21,186 bases of DNA from Candidatus Njordarchaeota archaeon (GCA_029855985.1 JAGSHR010000244.1:1-21186), one strand, 5' to 3'; shown: positions 1 through 7,386, numbered from the stretch's first letter. The notes: generated by a model from the sequence alone, not told the origin. Program-made: numbers and translations.

Positions 1-41
1 GATTAATAATATAAATACACTTAAACATCAGGGTGCCGAAT

Positions 42-404
42 ATGAAACCCGTAATAAAAAAAGTTTCCGAGGTTCCTTCTGAAGAAGTAACAATGTATAA
101 CTCCAAGGGAGTAAGAATCCAGTGGTTAATCTCAGTAGACGATGGCGCCGAAAACTTCGCAATGAGGAAATTCACAATGGATGTGGGAGGCGTCATCGGT
201 GAGCACAATCATTGGTACGAACACGAAATTTATATGTTGAGGGGAAAATGCTTGATAACCGTCGATGGCGAAGAATACATAGTGGAAAAAGACCAAGTAA
301 TGTTTATTCCGCCATACGTGAAACACGGCTACAAGAACATCGGAGACGAACCAGTAGAATTCCTTTGCATAATTCCACTAAAGAAGCCAGAAGATAAAGA
401 GTGA
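42..404 (+). CDS. Single-domain cupin protein
   Basis: A 120-residue cupin beta-barrel protein. Cupin motif 1 is seen around residues 48-65, where HNHWYEHEIYMLRG gives two His and a Glu as metal ligands. Motif 2 follows as FIPPYVKHGYKN, with the third His. Such small cupins bind a divalent metal and act as sugar isomerases, dioxygenases or ligand-binding proteins; the substrate cannot be told from sequence. ATG at 42 is preferred over GTG at 33 because GGGTG (31-35) lies six bases before the ATG and works as the ribosome-binding site. The stop codon TGA (402-404) lies inside the ribosome-binding site of the thiolase gene that starts at 410, so the two genes are co-transcribed and probably translationally coupled. 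A TATA-like TATAAATA lies at 10-17, but it would place the transcript start too close to the ribosome-binding site to be convincing. Confidence 0.85.
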   Translation: MKPVIKKVSEVPSEEVTMYNSKGVRIQWLISVDDGAENFAMRKFTMDVGGVIGEHNHWYEHEIYMLRGKCLITVDGEEYIVEKDQVMFIPPYVKHGYKNIGDEPVEFLCIIPLKKPEDKE

Positions 405-409
405 TACCT

Positions 410-1612
410 ATGGAGCGAGAAGTTGTAATTGCAGGAGCGGTAAGAACGCCTATTGGAAAATACGCGAGAGCCCTAAAGGATATACCCGCTACAGATTTAG
501 GAGCAATAGCAATAAGAGGCCTCATTGAAAAAACAAAATTACCTATAGAAGAAATCAACCTAATAATAATGGGAAACGTCGTTGCGGCTGGAAACGGTCA
601 AAACCCTGCAAGATTGGCTGGATTAAAAGCAGGGATCCCCTCAAGCATTGGTGGATTTACAGTAAACCAAGTTTGTGCTTCTGGATTAGCGGCGATAGCC
701 CTCGCTGCCGAAAAAGTAAAATTAGGTTACGCGGATTTAATTATCGCTGGTGGAATGGAAAGCATGTCTAGAGCCCCACTCCTTCTTCCACCCGAAGTTA
801 GATGGGGTATCCGTTTGAATCCAATAGATCCTTATGGTTCACTGAAAGTGGCTGACGCAATGGTTCACGATGGCTTATGGGACGTCATCTACAATGAAGT
901 AATGGGGAAAATGGCGGAGAGATATGCACAAAAACTAGGAATAACGAGGGAAGAAGCAGACGAGTTTGCCTACAACAGTCACATGAGAGCCCATAAGGCA
1001 ACTGTGGAAGGACTATTCAAAGAAGAAATAATACCCATCAAAAAAGAAGTAAAAGGAGAAGAAGTAGTAATCTTAGACAAAGATGAAGGCATTAGACCTG
1101 ACACAAGCTTAGAGAAACTCGCAAAACTGCGCCCCGTTTTTGAAACGAATGGAATTATAACCGCTGGTAATGCCTCGCAAATATCTGACGGTGCATCAGC
1201 TGTAATAGTGACAACAAAAGATAAAGCCAAAGAATTAAATTTAGAGATCCTAGCAACAATTATAGATTGGGATTCAACATTTGTGGATCCTGTGGACTGG
1301 GTGATCGCTCCAGTTCCATCAGTCGAAAAAATCCTTAAAAGAAATAATCTAACAATAAAGGATATTGATTTAATAGAGCACAACGAGGCATTCGCGGTAG
1401 CAAGTATTGCTGTACTTAAAGCCCTTGAAGCCGACTATAATAAGTTCAATATTCATGGAGGTGCAGTTGCGCTAGGCCACCCAATTGGGGCGAGTGGAGC
1501 AAGGATTTTAACTACTCTTCTTTATGCGATGAAGAGAAAAGGCGCTAGATACGGATTGGCAACGATTTGTCACGGTGGCGGTGGCGCTGTATCCATGCTA
1601 GTAAAAAGATAA
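410..1612 (+). CDS. Acetyl-CoA C-acetyltransferase (thiolase)
   Basis: A 400-residue thiolase of the classical tetrameric type, which condenses two acetyl-CoA to acetoacetyl-CoA or cleaves it. The N-terminal nucleophile is Cys89 in VNQVCASGL. The C-terminal half has NEAFAVA, GHPIGASGAR (His near 357) and CHGGGGA (Cys near 387), the remaining catalytic signatures. Length and motif spacing match bacterial-type ThlA/PhaA better than the short archaeal mevalonate-cluster thiolases that pair with a DUF35 protein; no DUF35 or HMG-CoA synthase gene is adjacent. The start is ATG 410, with GTGAT at 401-405 four bases upstream. The GTG at 401 would put the start inside the cupin stop and is rejected. 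The gene sits between a cupin and a polyprenyl synthase. Supply of acetoacetyl-CoA to the mevalonate pathway is a plausible role, but beta-oxidation of fatty acids is equally possible. Confidence 0.93.
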   Translation: MEREVVIAGAVRTPIGKYARALKDIPATDLGAIAIRGLIEKTKLPIEEINLIIMGNVVAAGNGQNPARLAGLKAGIPSSIGGFTVNQVCASGLAAIALAAEKVKLGYADLIIAGGMESMSRAPLLLPPEVRWGIRLNPIDPYGSLKVADAMVHDGLWDVIYNEVMGKMAERYAQKLGITREEADEFAYNSHMRAHKATVEGLFKEEIIPIKKEVKGEEVVILDKDEGIRPDTSLEKLAKLRPVFETNGIITAGNASQISDGASAVIVTTKDKAKELNLEILATIIDWDSTFVDPVDWVIAPVPSVEKILKRNNLTIKDIDLIEHNEAFAVASIAVLKALEADYNKFNIHGGAVALGHPIGASGARILTTLLYAMKRKGARYGLATICHGGGGAVSMLVKR

Positions 1613-1655
1613 CAACAATTAATAAACTACAAAACAACAACATAACAAAAATACC

Positions 1656-1662
1656 TTAAAAT
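1656..1662 (+). promoter_or_regulatory. Candidate TATA box for the polyprenyl synthase gene; intergenic 1613-1709
   Basis: TTAAAAT at 1656-1662 lies about 25 bases before the T-run TTTTTATTTTTTT (1675-1687). This spacing would start a transcript just before the ribosome-binding site AGGTGGGAT (1697-1705). The T-run itself could instead be a thiolase terminator. The rest of the 97-base gap is strongly A/C-rich on this strand, with no ORF. Confidence 0.35.
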
Positions 1663-1709
1663 CCAAAAATCAAGTTTTTATTTTTTTAGTAGTTCCAGGT
1701 GGGATACCT

Positions 1710-2633
1710 TTGACAGTTGACATTTGGGGGTACATCGAAGACAAAAGAAAAAAAGTAGGAGAAAGAATCAACCAATGGATAAGCGAAATTAAACTTCACG
1801 CAGAAAACTTGTGGAAAGTTTTTGAAAAGGGAAAAAGACTAAGAAGCGTATTAACAATTCTAATAGGGGAAGCCCTAGGGTTCAAAGAAGAAGACGTAAT
1901 AGACTTTGCGACAGCCATAGAGTTTGTTCACAACGCTACTCTAATCCACGATGACATAATAGATTCCCATTCTATAAGGAGGGGCTCCGCTACCCTTTGG
2001 AAAAAAATTGGGATCCATGATGCAGTGATTACAGGCGACCTCCTCTTCACATTCGCAGGACACAAACTATCAAATATCTCGATGAGAGCTCTAGAGGTAA
2101 TAACTCAGGCAATATATAAAGTAACTAGAGGCGTCTACCTAGAAACTAATCCGCTCGCAGGTAAACATTACGGTCACGAGTTATACGCTGTCATCAACAG
2201 GTTAAAAACAGCGGAATTGTTTGGGGCAGCATCTAAACTTGGGAGCATACTAACTGAAAACGATGAGATCGAAACGGCAATGTACAATTATGGAATCGCC
2301 TTAGGGGAAGCATACCAGTACGCGGATGACCTAGTTGACGTCGTGCAACTAACTAGCGATGTGAACACAGAAATAGACTTAAAGCCAATAAGACTGCTCA
2401 TATCCTACATGCTAGAAGACAGCGACCTACAACACTTAATCAACGAAACTTCGAAAGAGAAAATCATAGAAATATTAAGAGAAAACAAAGCCGAAAACTT
2501 CCTAAAAAATAAAATAGAACAGAAAATAAAGAAAGCAGAAACTATGGCCAATAAACTACCAGAAAGCAAACACAAAAACGTCCTCAAAACAATACCAAGA
2601 CTAATGGTCGACGCAATGCTAAAAGAAATTTAA
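1710..2633 (+). CDS. Polyprenyl diphosphate synthase (trans-isoprenyl chain elongation)
   Basis: A 307-residue all-helical polyprenyl synthetase that extends allylic diphosphates with isopentenyl diphosphate. It shows GKRLRS (41-46), the first Asp-rich motif DDIID (81-85), RRG (90-92), the RLKTAELF helix (164-171) and the second Asp-rich motif DDLVD (206-210). The residue five positions before the first motif is Ala76, not the aromatic residue typical of farnesyl or geranylgeranyl synthases. This hints at a product longer than C20, such as a quinone side chain, rather than the C20 membrane-lipid precursor. After the second motif the usual GK-x-G-x-D...GK-x-T-x-P diphosphate loop is missing, replaced by a shorter stretch around LKPIRLLIS. 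The start is TTG 1710, four bases after AGGTGGGAT. The C-terminal 76 codons end almost always in A or C (63 of 76 by hand count). Confidence 0.9.
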   Translation: MTVDIWGYIEDKRKKVGERINQWISEIKLHAENLWKVFEKGKRLRSVLTILIGEALGFKEEDVIDFATAIEFVHNATLIHDDIIDSHSIRRGSATLWKKIGIHDAVITGDLLFTFAGHKLSNISMRALEVITQAIYKVTRGVYLETNPLAGKHYGHELYAVINRLKTAELFGAASKLGSILTENDEIETAMYNYGIALGEAYQYADDLVDVVQLTSDVNTEIDLKPIRLLISYMLEDSDLQHLINETSKEKIIEILRENKAENFLKNKIEQKIKKAETMANKLPESKHKNVLKTIPRLMVDAMLKEI

Positions 2634-2647
2634 AAAATTCGATACCA

Positions 2648-3400
2648 TTAAACCTTAAACTTTAAAAAACTCAGATCGGCGTCACATTTTACGCACCTTT
2701 CAGGAATAGAATCCACAGGGTAAGGCTCCCCACAATTGGGACACCTAACAGCAGGGACAACAATCAACCTCAACCCCTCAATCTTTTTAATAAAAACTTC
2801 ATCTCCCTTCTTAATCTTATAACCCCTAGTTTCTGCATTCCAAATCTCCGCACCGATCTTAACCTTCCCTGAACCATCAAAGTCCTCTAACGCTACGGCC
2901 ACCTTTGCACTAAAACCAATAGGATAAGGAGGTGGCATATTTTTCACAAGCATATACACGAAAAACATCCAACCAAAAAGCAAAATGGAGGCAACAAAAA
3001 CGGCTAAAGAGCCCGTTGGATCAATTAAAAAAGCCAGTAGCGTGGGTACAACGATCATAGGGGCAAATACAACACCGCTACTGGCATCAATCCCTCCAAT
3101 TAGGCCAACTACTAGGATTCCAGCTCCAAAAATGATCAAGACCATGACAACTGCTAACTGAGTGTTCATGTTATAGAAAATATCTGTGACCACGCTGAGA
3201 ACCAAGAGGAGTACGATCACTGGGATAAATAATTTGATGAGGACCTTTGCTGATGAAGGATCCATAACTATTGATAATATAATAATTGCAACGAACAAAA
3301 TGATCAAACCTAATAGGGGGTTGTAAACCATAACAGAAATTGCGAACAAAACTAAAATCAAAAAAGCAATAATGCCAACTGTATAACCTGTATGAGGCAT
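2648..3400 (-). CDS. NfeD-like membrane protein with C-terminal zinc ribbon
   Basis: A 250-residue protein. About six hydrophobic segments fill residues 6-152. An NfeD-type OB-fold domain follows (about 158-215, with the pattern SGKVKIGAEIWNAE...IKKGDEVFIKKIEGLRLIV), and then a CxxC-x12-CxxC zinc ribbon (Cys 220, 223, 236, 239). NfeD proteins usually partner with stomatin/SPFH proteins or carry a ClpP-like protease domain in membrane quality control. Neither partner is next to this gene, and the zinc ribbon is an addition to the usual layout. The start is ATG at 3400 on the minus strand, with AAGGTG six bases upstream; a TTG at 3418 in the same frame lacks such a site. It ends 14 bases from the end of the convergent polyprenyl synthase gene. 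Wobble positions are mostly G/T (42 of the last 55 codons), opposite to the next minus-strand gene. Confidence 0.8.
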   Translation of the reverse strand: MPHTGYTVGIIAFLILVLFAISVMVYNPLLGLIILFVAIIILSIVMDPSSAKVLIKLFIPVIVLLLVLSVVTDIFYNMNTQLAVVMVLIIFGAGILVVGLIGGIDASSGVVFAPMIVVPTLLAFLIDPTGSLAVFVASILLFGWMFFVYMLVKNMPPPYPIGFSAKVAVALEDFDGSGKVKIGAEIWNAETRGYKIKKGDEVFIKKIEGLRLIVVPAVRCPNCGEPYPVDSIPERCVKCDADLSFLKFKV

Positions 3401-3559
3401 AACAAACACCTTAAACAATGAAAATATAGGACAACAATAATACCAACATAATAAATAATAAGCAAAAAAGAATAAAAATTAAACCATAACAAAAAGAACC
3501 TAAAAAAGCAAAGAAAAAGCAAAACCATGAACCCAAAAAACGGAGAAGAGAGTTGATTA

Positions 3560-3636
3560 TGGCGCCCCGAGCGGGATTTGAACCCGCGTCGCGGGATTGA
3601 CAGTCCCGCATGCTAACCAGGCTACACCATCGGGGC
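3560..3636 (-). tRNA. tRNA-Asp (anticodon GTC), CCA encoded
   Basis: On the minus strand the acceptor arms GCCCCGA and TCGGGGC pair over seven base pairs. They are followed by discriminator G and an encoded CCA (3560-3562). The anticodon arm is CGGGA-CTGTCAA-TCCCG, which gives anticodon GTC (Asp). The T arm GCGGG-TTCAAAT-CCCGC is perfect. No intron is present. It lies 67 bases after the end of the CRM-domain gene on the same strand, so it could share that transcript or have its own promoter. It also sits where the strand composition of the window reverses. Confidence 0.97.
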
Positions 3637-3703
3637 ACTTTAAAGTTAGATGTTTTATCCCGAAATCATCCCATTTCTATACTTTAGTTTTTGAATTTGG
3701 TTT

Positions 3704-3988
3704 TTAAATTTTTTCTTGCTGATACTTTCGTCGTTTTTTTCTTATAATTGCAGTTTTGCCCCTAATGTCTAGTACTTCGATCTGGATGCTTTCTTGTATT
3801 TGTTGTAATATTTCTTTGAAGTCTTTTTTGGTTTGCGCTATTGTTTTGAGTGCTTTTATTTTGATTGTTTTCTTTTTTTCTAGTTGGTTTTTGATTTCAT
3901 TTAGAAGGTTTTCTGTCACCCCATTTTTGCCAATTAGTACATCGGGTTTCTCGTGTATTTTTTTCCTCGCAGCGATATCTTTTCTCAT
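3704..3988 (-). CDS. CRM-domain (YhbY-like) RNA-binding protein
   Basis: A 94-residue stand-alone CRM/YhbY domain. It has a basic N-terminus, then KPDVLIGKNGVTENLLNEI (the GxxG-type RNA-binding loop of the CRS1/YhbY fold), a charged helix, KIKALKTIAQTKKDFKEIL, and the final strands GKTAIIRKKRRK. Bacterial YhbY binds pre-ribosomal RNA, and plant CRM proteins act in intron splicing; a role in ribosome or tRNA maturation is inferred. The start is ATG at 3988, with GGTGA five bases upstream; an in-frame ATG at 4000 has no ribosome-binding site. Codons end mostly in A/C (70 of 94 by hand count). This is the reverse of the NfeD gene just downstream on the same strand. Confidence 0.85.
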   Translation of the reverse strand: MRKDIAARKKIHEKPDVLIGKNGVTENLLNEIKNQLEKKKTIKIKALKTIAQTKKDFKEILQQIQESIQIEVLDIRGKTAIIRKKRRKYQQEKI

Positions 3989-4045
3989 TGTGTTCACCAT
4001 TCATGTTTTTTGTTCCTTTTTATACTTTATTGAAAAAGGTTTAAC

Positions 4046-4156
4046 GGGGTTGTTGTTATTTTATGGGGGTTATTTTTTTAAGTTGTTGCCCATTTTTAGT
4101 TTTTTGTTTTGTTATTGTTTCTTAAATGTTTGTGAATTTTTTGTGGGGTTGTTGTT
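4046..4156 (+). repeat. 12-base direct repeat pair
   Basis: GGGGTTGTTGTT occurs exactly at 4046-4057 and 4145-4156, with a related GGGGGTTATTTTT at 4065. It lies in the T/G-rich intergenic region. The sequence is low in complexity, so the repeat could partly be chance, but the G-tract elements share one orientation. Confidence 0.5.
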
Positions 4157-4175
4157 TTTAAAGGTAATACTGGGA

Positions 4176-4208
4176 TATTACATTATATAATAATCTTTTA
4201 TTGTAATA
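4176..4208. repeat. Inverted repeat around an AT-rich core
   Basis: TATTACA (4176-4182) and TGTAATA (4202-4208) are exact inverted 7-base arms. They flank a 19-base core of almost pure A/T that includes TATATAAT. It could be an operator over the promoter of the nuclease gene or an easily melted segment. Confidence 0.45.
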
Positions 4209-4275
4209 CGATGGTAAATAGTTAATCTGATTCTTCAATTTTTTGAAAATTAATTTTCGCTAGGAGGTTTGATTA

Positions 4276-4725
4276 TTGGACAATGGTGATTCGGAACCTG
4301 TACTTGATAAGAACGCTAAGCTGAGGGACTTGGTGATAGCATTCTTCAATTTTTCATACAGACAATTAAAGAAAAAGTTTGCCATATCCCAGAATGTCAT
4401 TTTAAGAGATGAGAACGGCAGAGAGAAGTTCAAATTCGATTTGATCATAATGGATTACACTTCAAACGAGAGAATCGGAGTTTGGATCAAGGATTGGAAA
4501 CGCCCCGTTGGTATAGATGTTTACACTCGATTCAAAAGAGCGATAAGCAAGACAAACCTAACAATGGGATTCCTATTTGCAAATAGATTGGCTAGTGGTA
4601 TACAGTCAAGAGAAAAGGAAAACATATTCCTATTGCATCGCGGCGAGTTAATCTCAATGCTAAAAAAGATAGGTTATTGGGGCGGTGAAAGGAGGAGGGA
4701 AATTGAAGAACTATTGGTTGAATAA
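4276..4725 (+). CDS. Putative PD-(D/E)XK nuclease-like protein
   Basis: A 149-residue soluble protein. The centre reads FDLIIMDY...GVWIKDWKRPVG, which fits the restriction-endonuclease-like core: Asp55, then Asp73-x-Lys75, followed by a helix. The C-terminal part (FLFANRLASGIQS...NIFLLHRGELISML) resembles the last strand and helix of Mrr/endonuclease-type folds that handle modified or branched DNA. The family assignment is from pattern only. No methylase, helicase or other restriction partner is adjacent, so a DNA-repair or stand-alone role is as likely as defence. The start is TTG 4276, seven bases after a perfect AGGAGGT (4262-4268). The gene lies alone on the plus strand between two minus-strand tRNA genes and converges on tRNA-Arg, only four bases from its CCA end. 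Confidence 0.6.
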   Translation: MDNGDSEPVLDKNAKLRDLVIAFFNFSYRQLKKKFAISQNVILRDENGREKFKFDLIIMDYTSNERIGVWIKDWKRPVGIDVYTRFKRAISKTNLTMGFLFANRLASGIQSREKENIFLLHRGELISMLKKIGYWGGERRREIEELLVE

Positions 4726-4729
4726 TCTA

Positions 4730-4807
4730 TGGCGGGCCCGGCGGGACTTGAACCCGCGACAACCTGCTCCGGAGGCAGGCGCTCTTTCCAATCTGAGCTA
4801 CGGGCCC
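4730..4807 (-). tRNA. tRNA-Arg (anticodon CCG), CCA encoded
   Basis: Minus strand: acceptor GGGCCCG/CGGGCCC, D arm GCTC-AGATTGGAAA-GAGC, anticodon arm CCTGC-CTCCGGA-GCAGG giving anticodon CCG (reads CGG), and T arm GCGGG-TTCAAGT-CCCGC. The discriminator is G, followed by an encoded CCA (4730-4732). There is no intron. Confidence 0.97.
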
Positions 4808-4866
4808 GTCCCATTTTATCCAAAAAATTAATTTAGTGTTGTTAGATAGTGATTTTTTTCTTTCTT

Positions 4867-7014
4867 CTACTCCTCTGTTTTTGTTTTAAAACCCCATCTG
4901 TTTCTTGCTGCTGCTCCTTTTTTGAATTCTCTTATCTCTTTTGCTCCCACTATTGCTTTGCCTATTGCTACTGGTTCCCACTCTTCGTTTACGATGAATA
5001 TTTCATCTTCGGCTCTAATATCGTCATCTAGGTCTACTACGAATTTTGAGAATATGGTTTTTCCGTCCCTAACGAATGGTTCGGCTTCCTCGTCGATTAT
5101 AGCCGTGTATTTTAGCTGTTTCTTGAATGTTTTTACGAATCGGTAAGCAAAGAGGGGATGTGGTACCAGCTTGAATGCGTTGGGTAGTAATGCCGCGAAG
5201 AGCCATTTTCTCCCCTTGGATACGTATAGTTCCTCGAATGGGTCATCTGGCACGTCTAGTCCTTTCTTTTTTCGCTTCTCGATGTGTCTATTTAACTCGG
5301 GGATCACAACTTCTTCTTCCTCTTCACCTGAAATGTCCTCCTCGTATATTTTTCTTAGTAGTCCCGTGTTGTGTGAGTACTCTAAGTAGGGTGAATTAAT
5401 TACTTGCTCTGCTCCAAGTCCAAATTGGTATCTGAGGAGGGCTCTTACTAGTATTTTATCGCTTTCTTTGTGGCCAATGTGGCCTATATCTTGACCATCA
5501 TAGATCTCTTTTATACCAATTAATTCGCTTATTTCTTCAGCGATTTCCCTATTTGTGTCATAGACATAGAATTCCTTCACATTGTACGTCTCTTGGAGCA
5601 ACTCAAGGAATTTATTGATGAAGGGCAAGTGTCTCTTCAGTCCCTTGACTGTCAGTACATCGTCCAAGTAGCTCAAATGTTGGAACAATGGGTAAACATT
5701 TCTAATTTCCTTAGGGATGACTCCGAATGTGGGGTGTAGTATAAGTACTTGGGCACCTATAAGTGGGGGAAGGTTAGCAGCGCTGTTAGGTAAGGCGAAT
5801 ATCACTTTATCGCTCCAAATATACGCTCTCTCCAATATTCTCCTCTTATATCTTCGGATTATTGGAAGATTCAGTTCCTCTCTCCTAGTTATCATCAAGC
5901 CTTTCCTCTTGTAGGCTGGTTCAAACAAGTCAAAGTAACTAAAAGCTTTCTTGTTCTTTATACTCAATAACCATCTATAAGCCCTAGCTAACTCTGGGTG
6001 AGCTGAAACTCGTTTTGCAACAAGTTGCCATAGAGTCCCTTCCTCAATTGCCTGTTTGATTCTTCTGATTTCTGCTTGAATCGTGTAGAGGTGGTGCATC
6101 GCTAGTAAATGTGCTCGTTCTGCAGGATCCATTGTTCTTATCTCTTGGGGTGTATATGTGGAACAAATCGGGCATTCGCAGGGGAACTCCCTCAGATCCC
6201 TCAAGTAATAAGTTCCATGGGGAGTAAAGTATCGATCGTCTCGAGCAAATAAAGCGTAGGATGCGCTGTCGAACGTATCGTATCCCAGTAACACAAACAG
6301 TGAGAGTGCTGCGGGGTGCCCTGCACCAAACATATGAATTGGTGCGTTTGAGGGTAGATGCATCTTAGCTACGATAGCTGACTTTATCAATTGAATATAT
6401 TGGTATTCTTCCATTAATGGGACAACGCTTCCAAGAGCGTACATTTTGAATGGTAGTTTCTTCATTAGATTAGCAGAGTACTCCACAAGCTTCGGTATAG
6501 GGGCACCATGTATAGGTCCAACCCATATTGGTCCATTTTCATCCTCTAAAAACCCTTTTTCTTTTGCCTCTAATGCCCTTTGATATGTTTCCTCTATACC
6601 CCACTTCCTAGTTTGATATGATCCCTTAGCAATTGGAACATCCAAAGGGACCCCAATATCAACCCCTATTTTCTTCTGAAATTCCATTATTTCAATGTTT
6701 GTTACCTCGATATCCTTGTAAACCATTAATTGGTAAGCCCCACTATCCGTCATGATAGCTCGATCCCAGCGGTATGTACCATGCACTCCCTTCTGGATTG
6801 CTAGCTCATGTAATTTCTCGTCTTTCCATAGCGTGTAAGAATTTGTTATAAACCCTTGAAAACCAAGTTTCTTTAAGTCATTAGGTGATATTAACGGCAA
6901 ATGCGGGTTAACAACAGGAAAGAATGCGGGAGTCTCAATCACACCATGTTTCGTGTAAAGCTTTCCAATTCTACCTGCGCCATCTTTCGCAATTATCTCA
7001 AATATCTCTGTCAT
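4867..7014 (-). CDS. tgtA: Archaeosine tRNA-guanine transglycosylase (arcTGT)
   Basis: A 715-residue enzyme that exchanges guanine-15 of archaeal tRNAs for preQ0, the first tRNA step toward archaeosine. The TIM-barrel catalytic domain (about 1-340) carries TDSGAYQ (Asp90), FDSASY (nucleophile Asp249) and the zinc site C279-x-C281-x2-C284 with His307. The last ~75 residues are a PUA domain (FSKFVVDLDDDIRAEDEIFIVNEE, then AIGKAIVGAKEI). At 715 residues it is well longer than the roughly 580 of Pyrococcus enzymes. Part of the excess is a charged insertion rich in Glu then Lys/Arg at about 555-605, just before the final C-terminal domains. The start is the second ATG (7014), eight bases after GGAGGT; the first ATG at 7020 is only two bases away. 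The rnp2 gene ends 18 bases upstream, so the two form an operon. Confidence 0.96.
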   Translation of the reverse strand: MTEIFEIIAKDGAGRIGKLYTKHGVIETPAFFPVVNPHLPLISPNDLKKLGFQGFITNSYTLWKDEKLHELAIQKGVHGTYRWDRAIMTDSGAYQLMVYKDIEVTNIEIMEFQKKIGVDIGVPLDVPIAKGSYQTRKWGIEETYQRALEAKEKGFLEDENGPIWVGPIHGAPIPKLVEYSANLMKKLPFKMYALGSVVPLMEEYQYIQLIKSAIVAKMHLPSNAPIHMFGAGHPAALSLFVLLGYDTFDSASYALFARDDRYFTPHGTYYLRDLREFPCECPICSTYTPQEIRTMDPAERAHLLAMHHLYTIQAEIRRIKQAIEEGTLWQLVAKRVSAHPELARAYRWLLSIKNKKAFSYFDLFEPAYKRKGLMITRREELNLPIIRRYKRRILERAYIWSDKVIFALPNSAANLPPLIGAQVLILHPTFGVIPKEIRNVYPLFQHLSYLDDVLTVKGLKRHLPFINKFLELLQETYNVKEFYVYDTNREIAEEISELIGIKEIYDGQDIGHIGHKESDKILVRALLRYQFGLGAEQVINSPYLEYSHNTGLLRKIYEEDISGEEEEEVVIPELNRHIEKRKKKGLDVPDDPFEELYVSKGRKWLFAALLPNAFKLVPHPLFAYRFVKTFKKQLKYTAIIDEEAEPFVRDGKTIFSKFVVDLDDDIRAEDEIFIVNEEWEPVAIGKAIVGAKEIREFKKGAAARNRWGFKTKTEE

Positions 7015-7032
7015 ATCCATTTACCTCCTCAC

Positions 7033-7386
7033 TTAATTTTTCATTAATTCTTCCTTGAATTCACTCCATGTTTTTCTTTTCATCATTTTTCGTTTTAACG
7101 CGGCTTGGGTTCCAGATACCAAAATCTCGTTAACTAGAAGACCCTCTTTTTGCATATTAAGTGTCGCTAAAACGACTCTAAATTCGTCAATAAATTTCCA
7201 GCTGATTCGTGCTACGCCGATTTTTTTGTCTTTATCAAATTGGAGCAGTTTAAATCCCGAGTTTGCACCCTTAAATACCCCGAATAGCGAGTAGATTTGC
7301 CTCCATATAATTGATATTAACTCCTCTTGTCCAATATCACCACTAACAACTTCGAATAAAACATATCTCCATCTAACAATTTTCAT
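7033..7386 (-). CDS. rnp2: Ribonuclease P protein component 2 (Pop5 family)
   Basis: A 117-residue Pop5/Rnp2 protein, a subunit of archaeal RNase P that, with Rpp30, activates the catalytic RNA for 5' trimming of pre-tRNA. It is recognised by the pattern RYVLFEVVSG, the helix EELISIIWRQIYSLFG, GLLVNEILVSGTQAALKRK and overall length. The start ATG at 7386 has no strong ribosome-binding site. A TTTTAAAG-like TATA element sits about 30 bases upstream, so the transcript may be nearly leaderless. It is followed 18 bases later by tgtA and is divergent from bud32, which makes this a small tRNA-maturation locus. Confidence 0.92.
   Translation of the reverse strand: MKIVRWRYVLFEVVSGDIGQEELISIIWRQIYSLFGVFKGANSGFKLLQFDKDKKIGVARISWKFIDEFRVVLATLNMQKEGLLVNEILVSGTQAALKRKMMKRKTWSEFKEELMKN

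Larger units (their letters stand above)
3989..4275. other. T/G-rich divergent intergenic region; candidate replication origin
   Basis: This gap between the CRM gene (-) and the nuclease gene (+) is extremely T-rich on the plus strand and holds no supported gene. It contains three same-strand G-tract elements (GGGGTT at 4046-4051, GGGGGTT at 4065-4071, GGGGTT at 4145-4150). The first and last are part of an exact 12-base direct repeat. An AT-rich block at 4175-4210 carries the inverted repeat TATTACA/TGTAATA. GTAATAC occurs at 4164-4170 and 4203-4209. The TATATAAT at 4184-4191 may be the promoter of the nuclease gene. Wobble composition of genes on either side flips across 3560-4275, which is the reason for proposing an origin. 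No cdc6/orc1 gene is in the window, so this is inference. Confidence 0.3.

Noticed and set aside
33..41. Upstream GTG start for the cupin
   Set aside because: It is part of the GGGTG ribosome-binding site serving ATG 42.
979..1383. 134-residue minus-strand frame inside the thiolase
   Set aside because: It is a shadow of the thiolase codons with no motif or ribosome-binding site.
3411..3638. 75-residue minus-strand reading frame with an Arg/Cys-rich start
   Set aside because: Its first third is the translated tRNA-Asp gene (the familiar SRDAGSNPARG artefact) and the rest is T-rich intergenic sequence.
3756..4190. 144-residue plus-strand frame rich in Phe and Leu
   Set aside because: It is antisense to the CRM gene and runs through T-rich noncoding DNA; the hydrophobic look comes from TTT/TTG runs and there is no ribosome-binding site.
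4276..4807. Nuclease gene beside tRNA-Arg as an integrated element with att sites
   Set aside because: No integrase, no duplicated tRNA 3' segment and no composition break that the local skew does not already explain.
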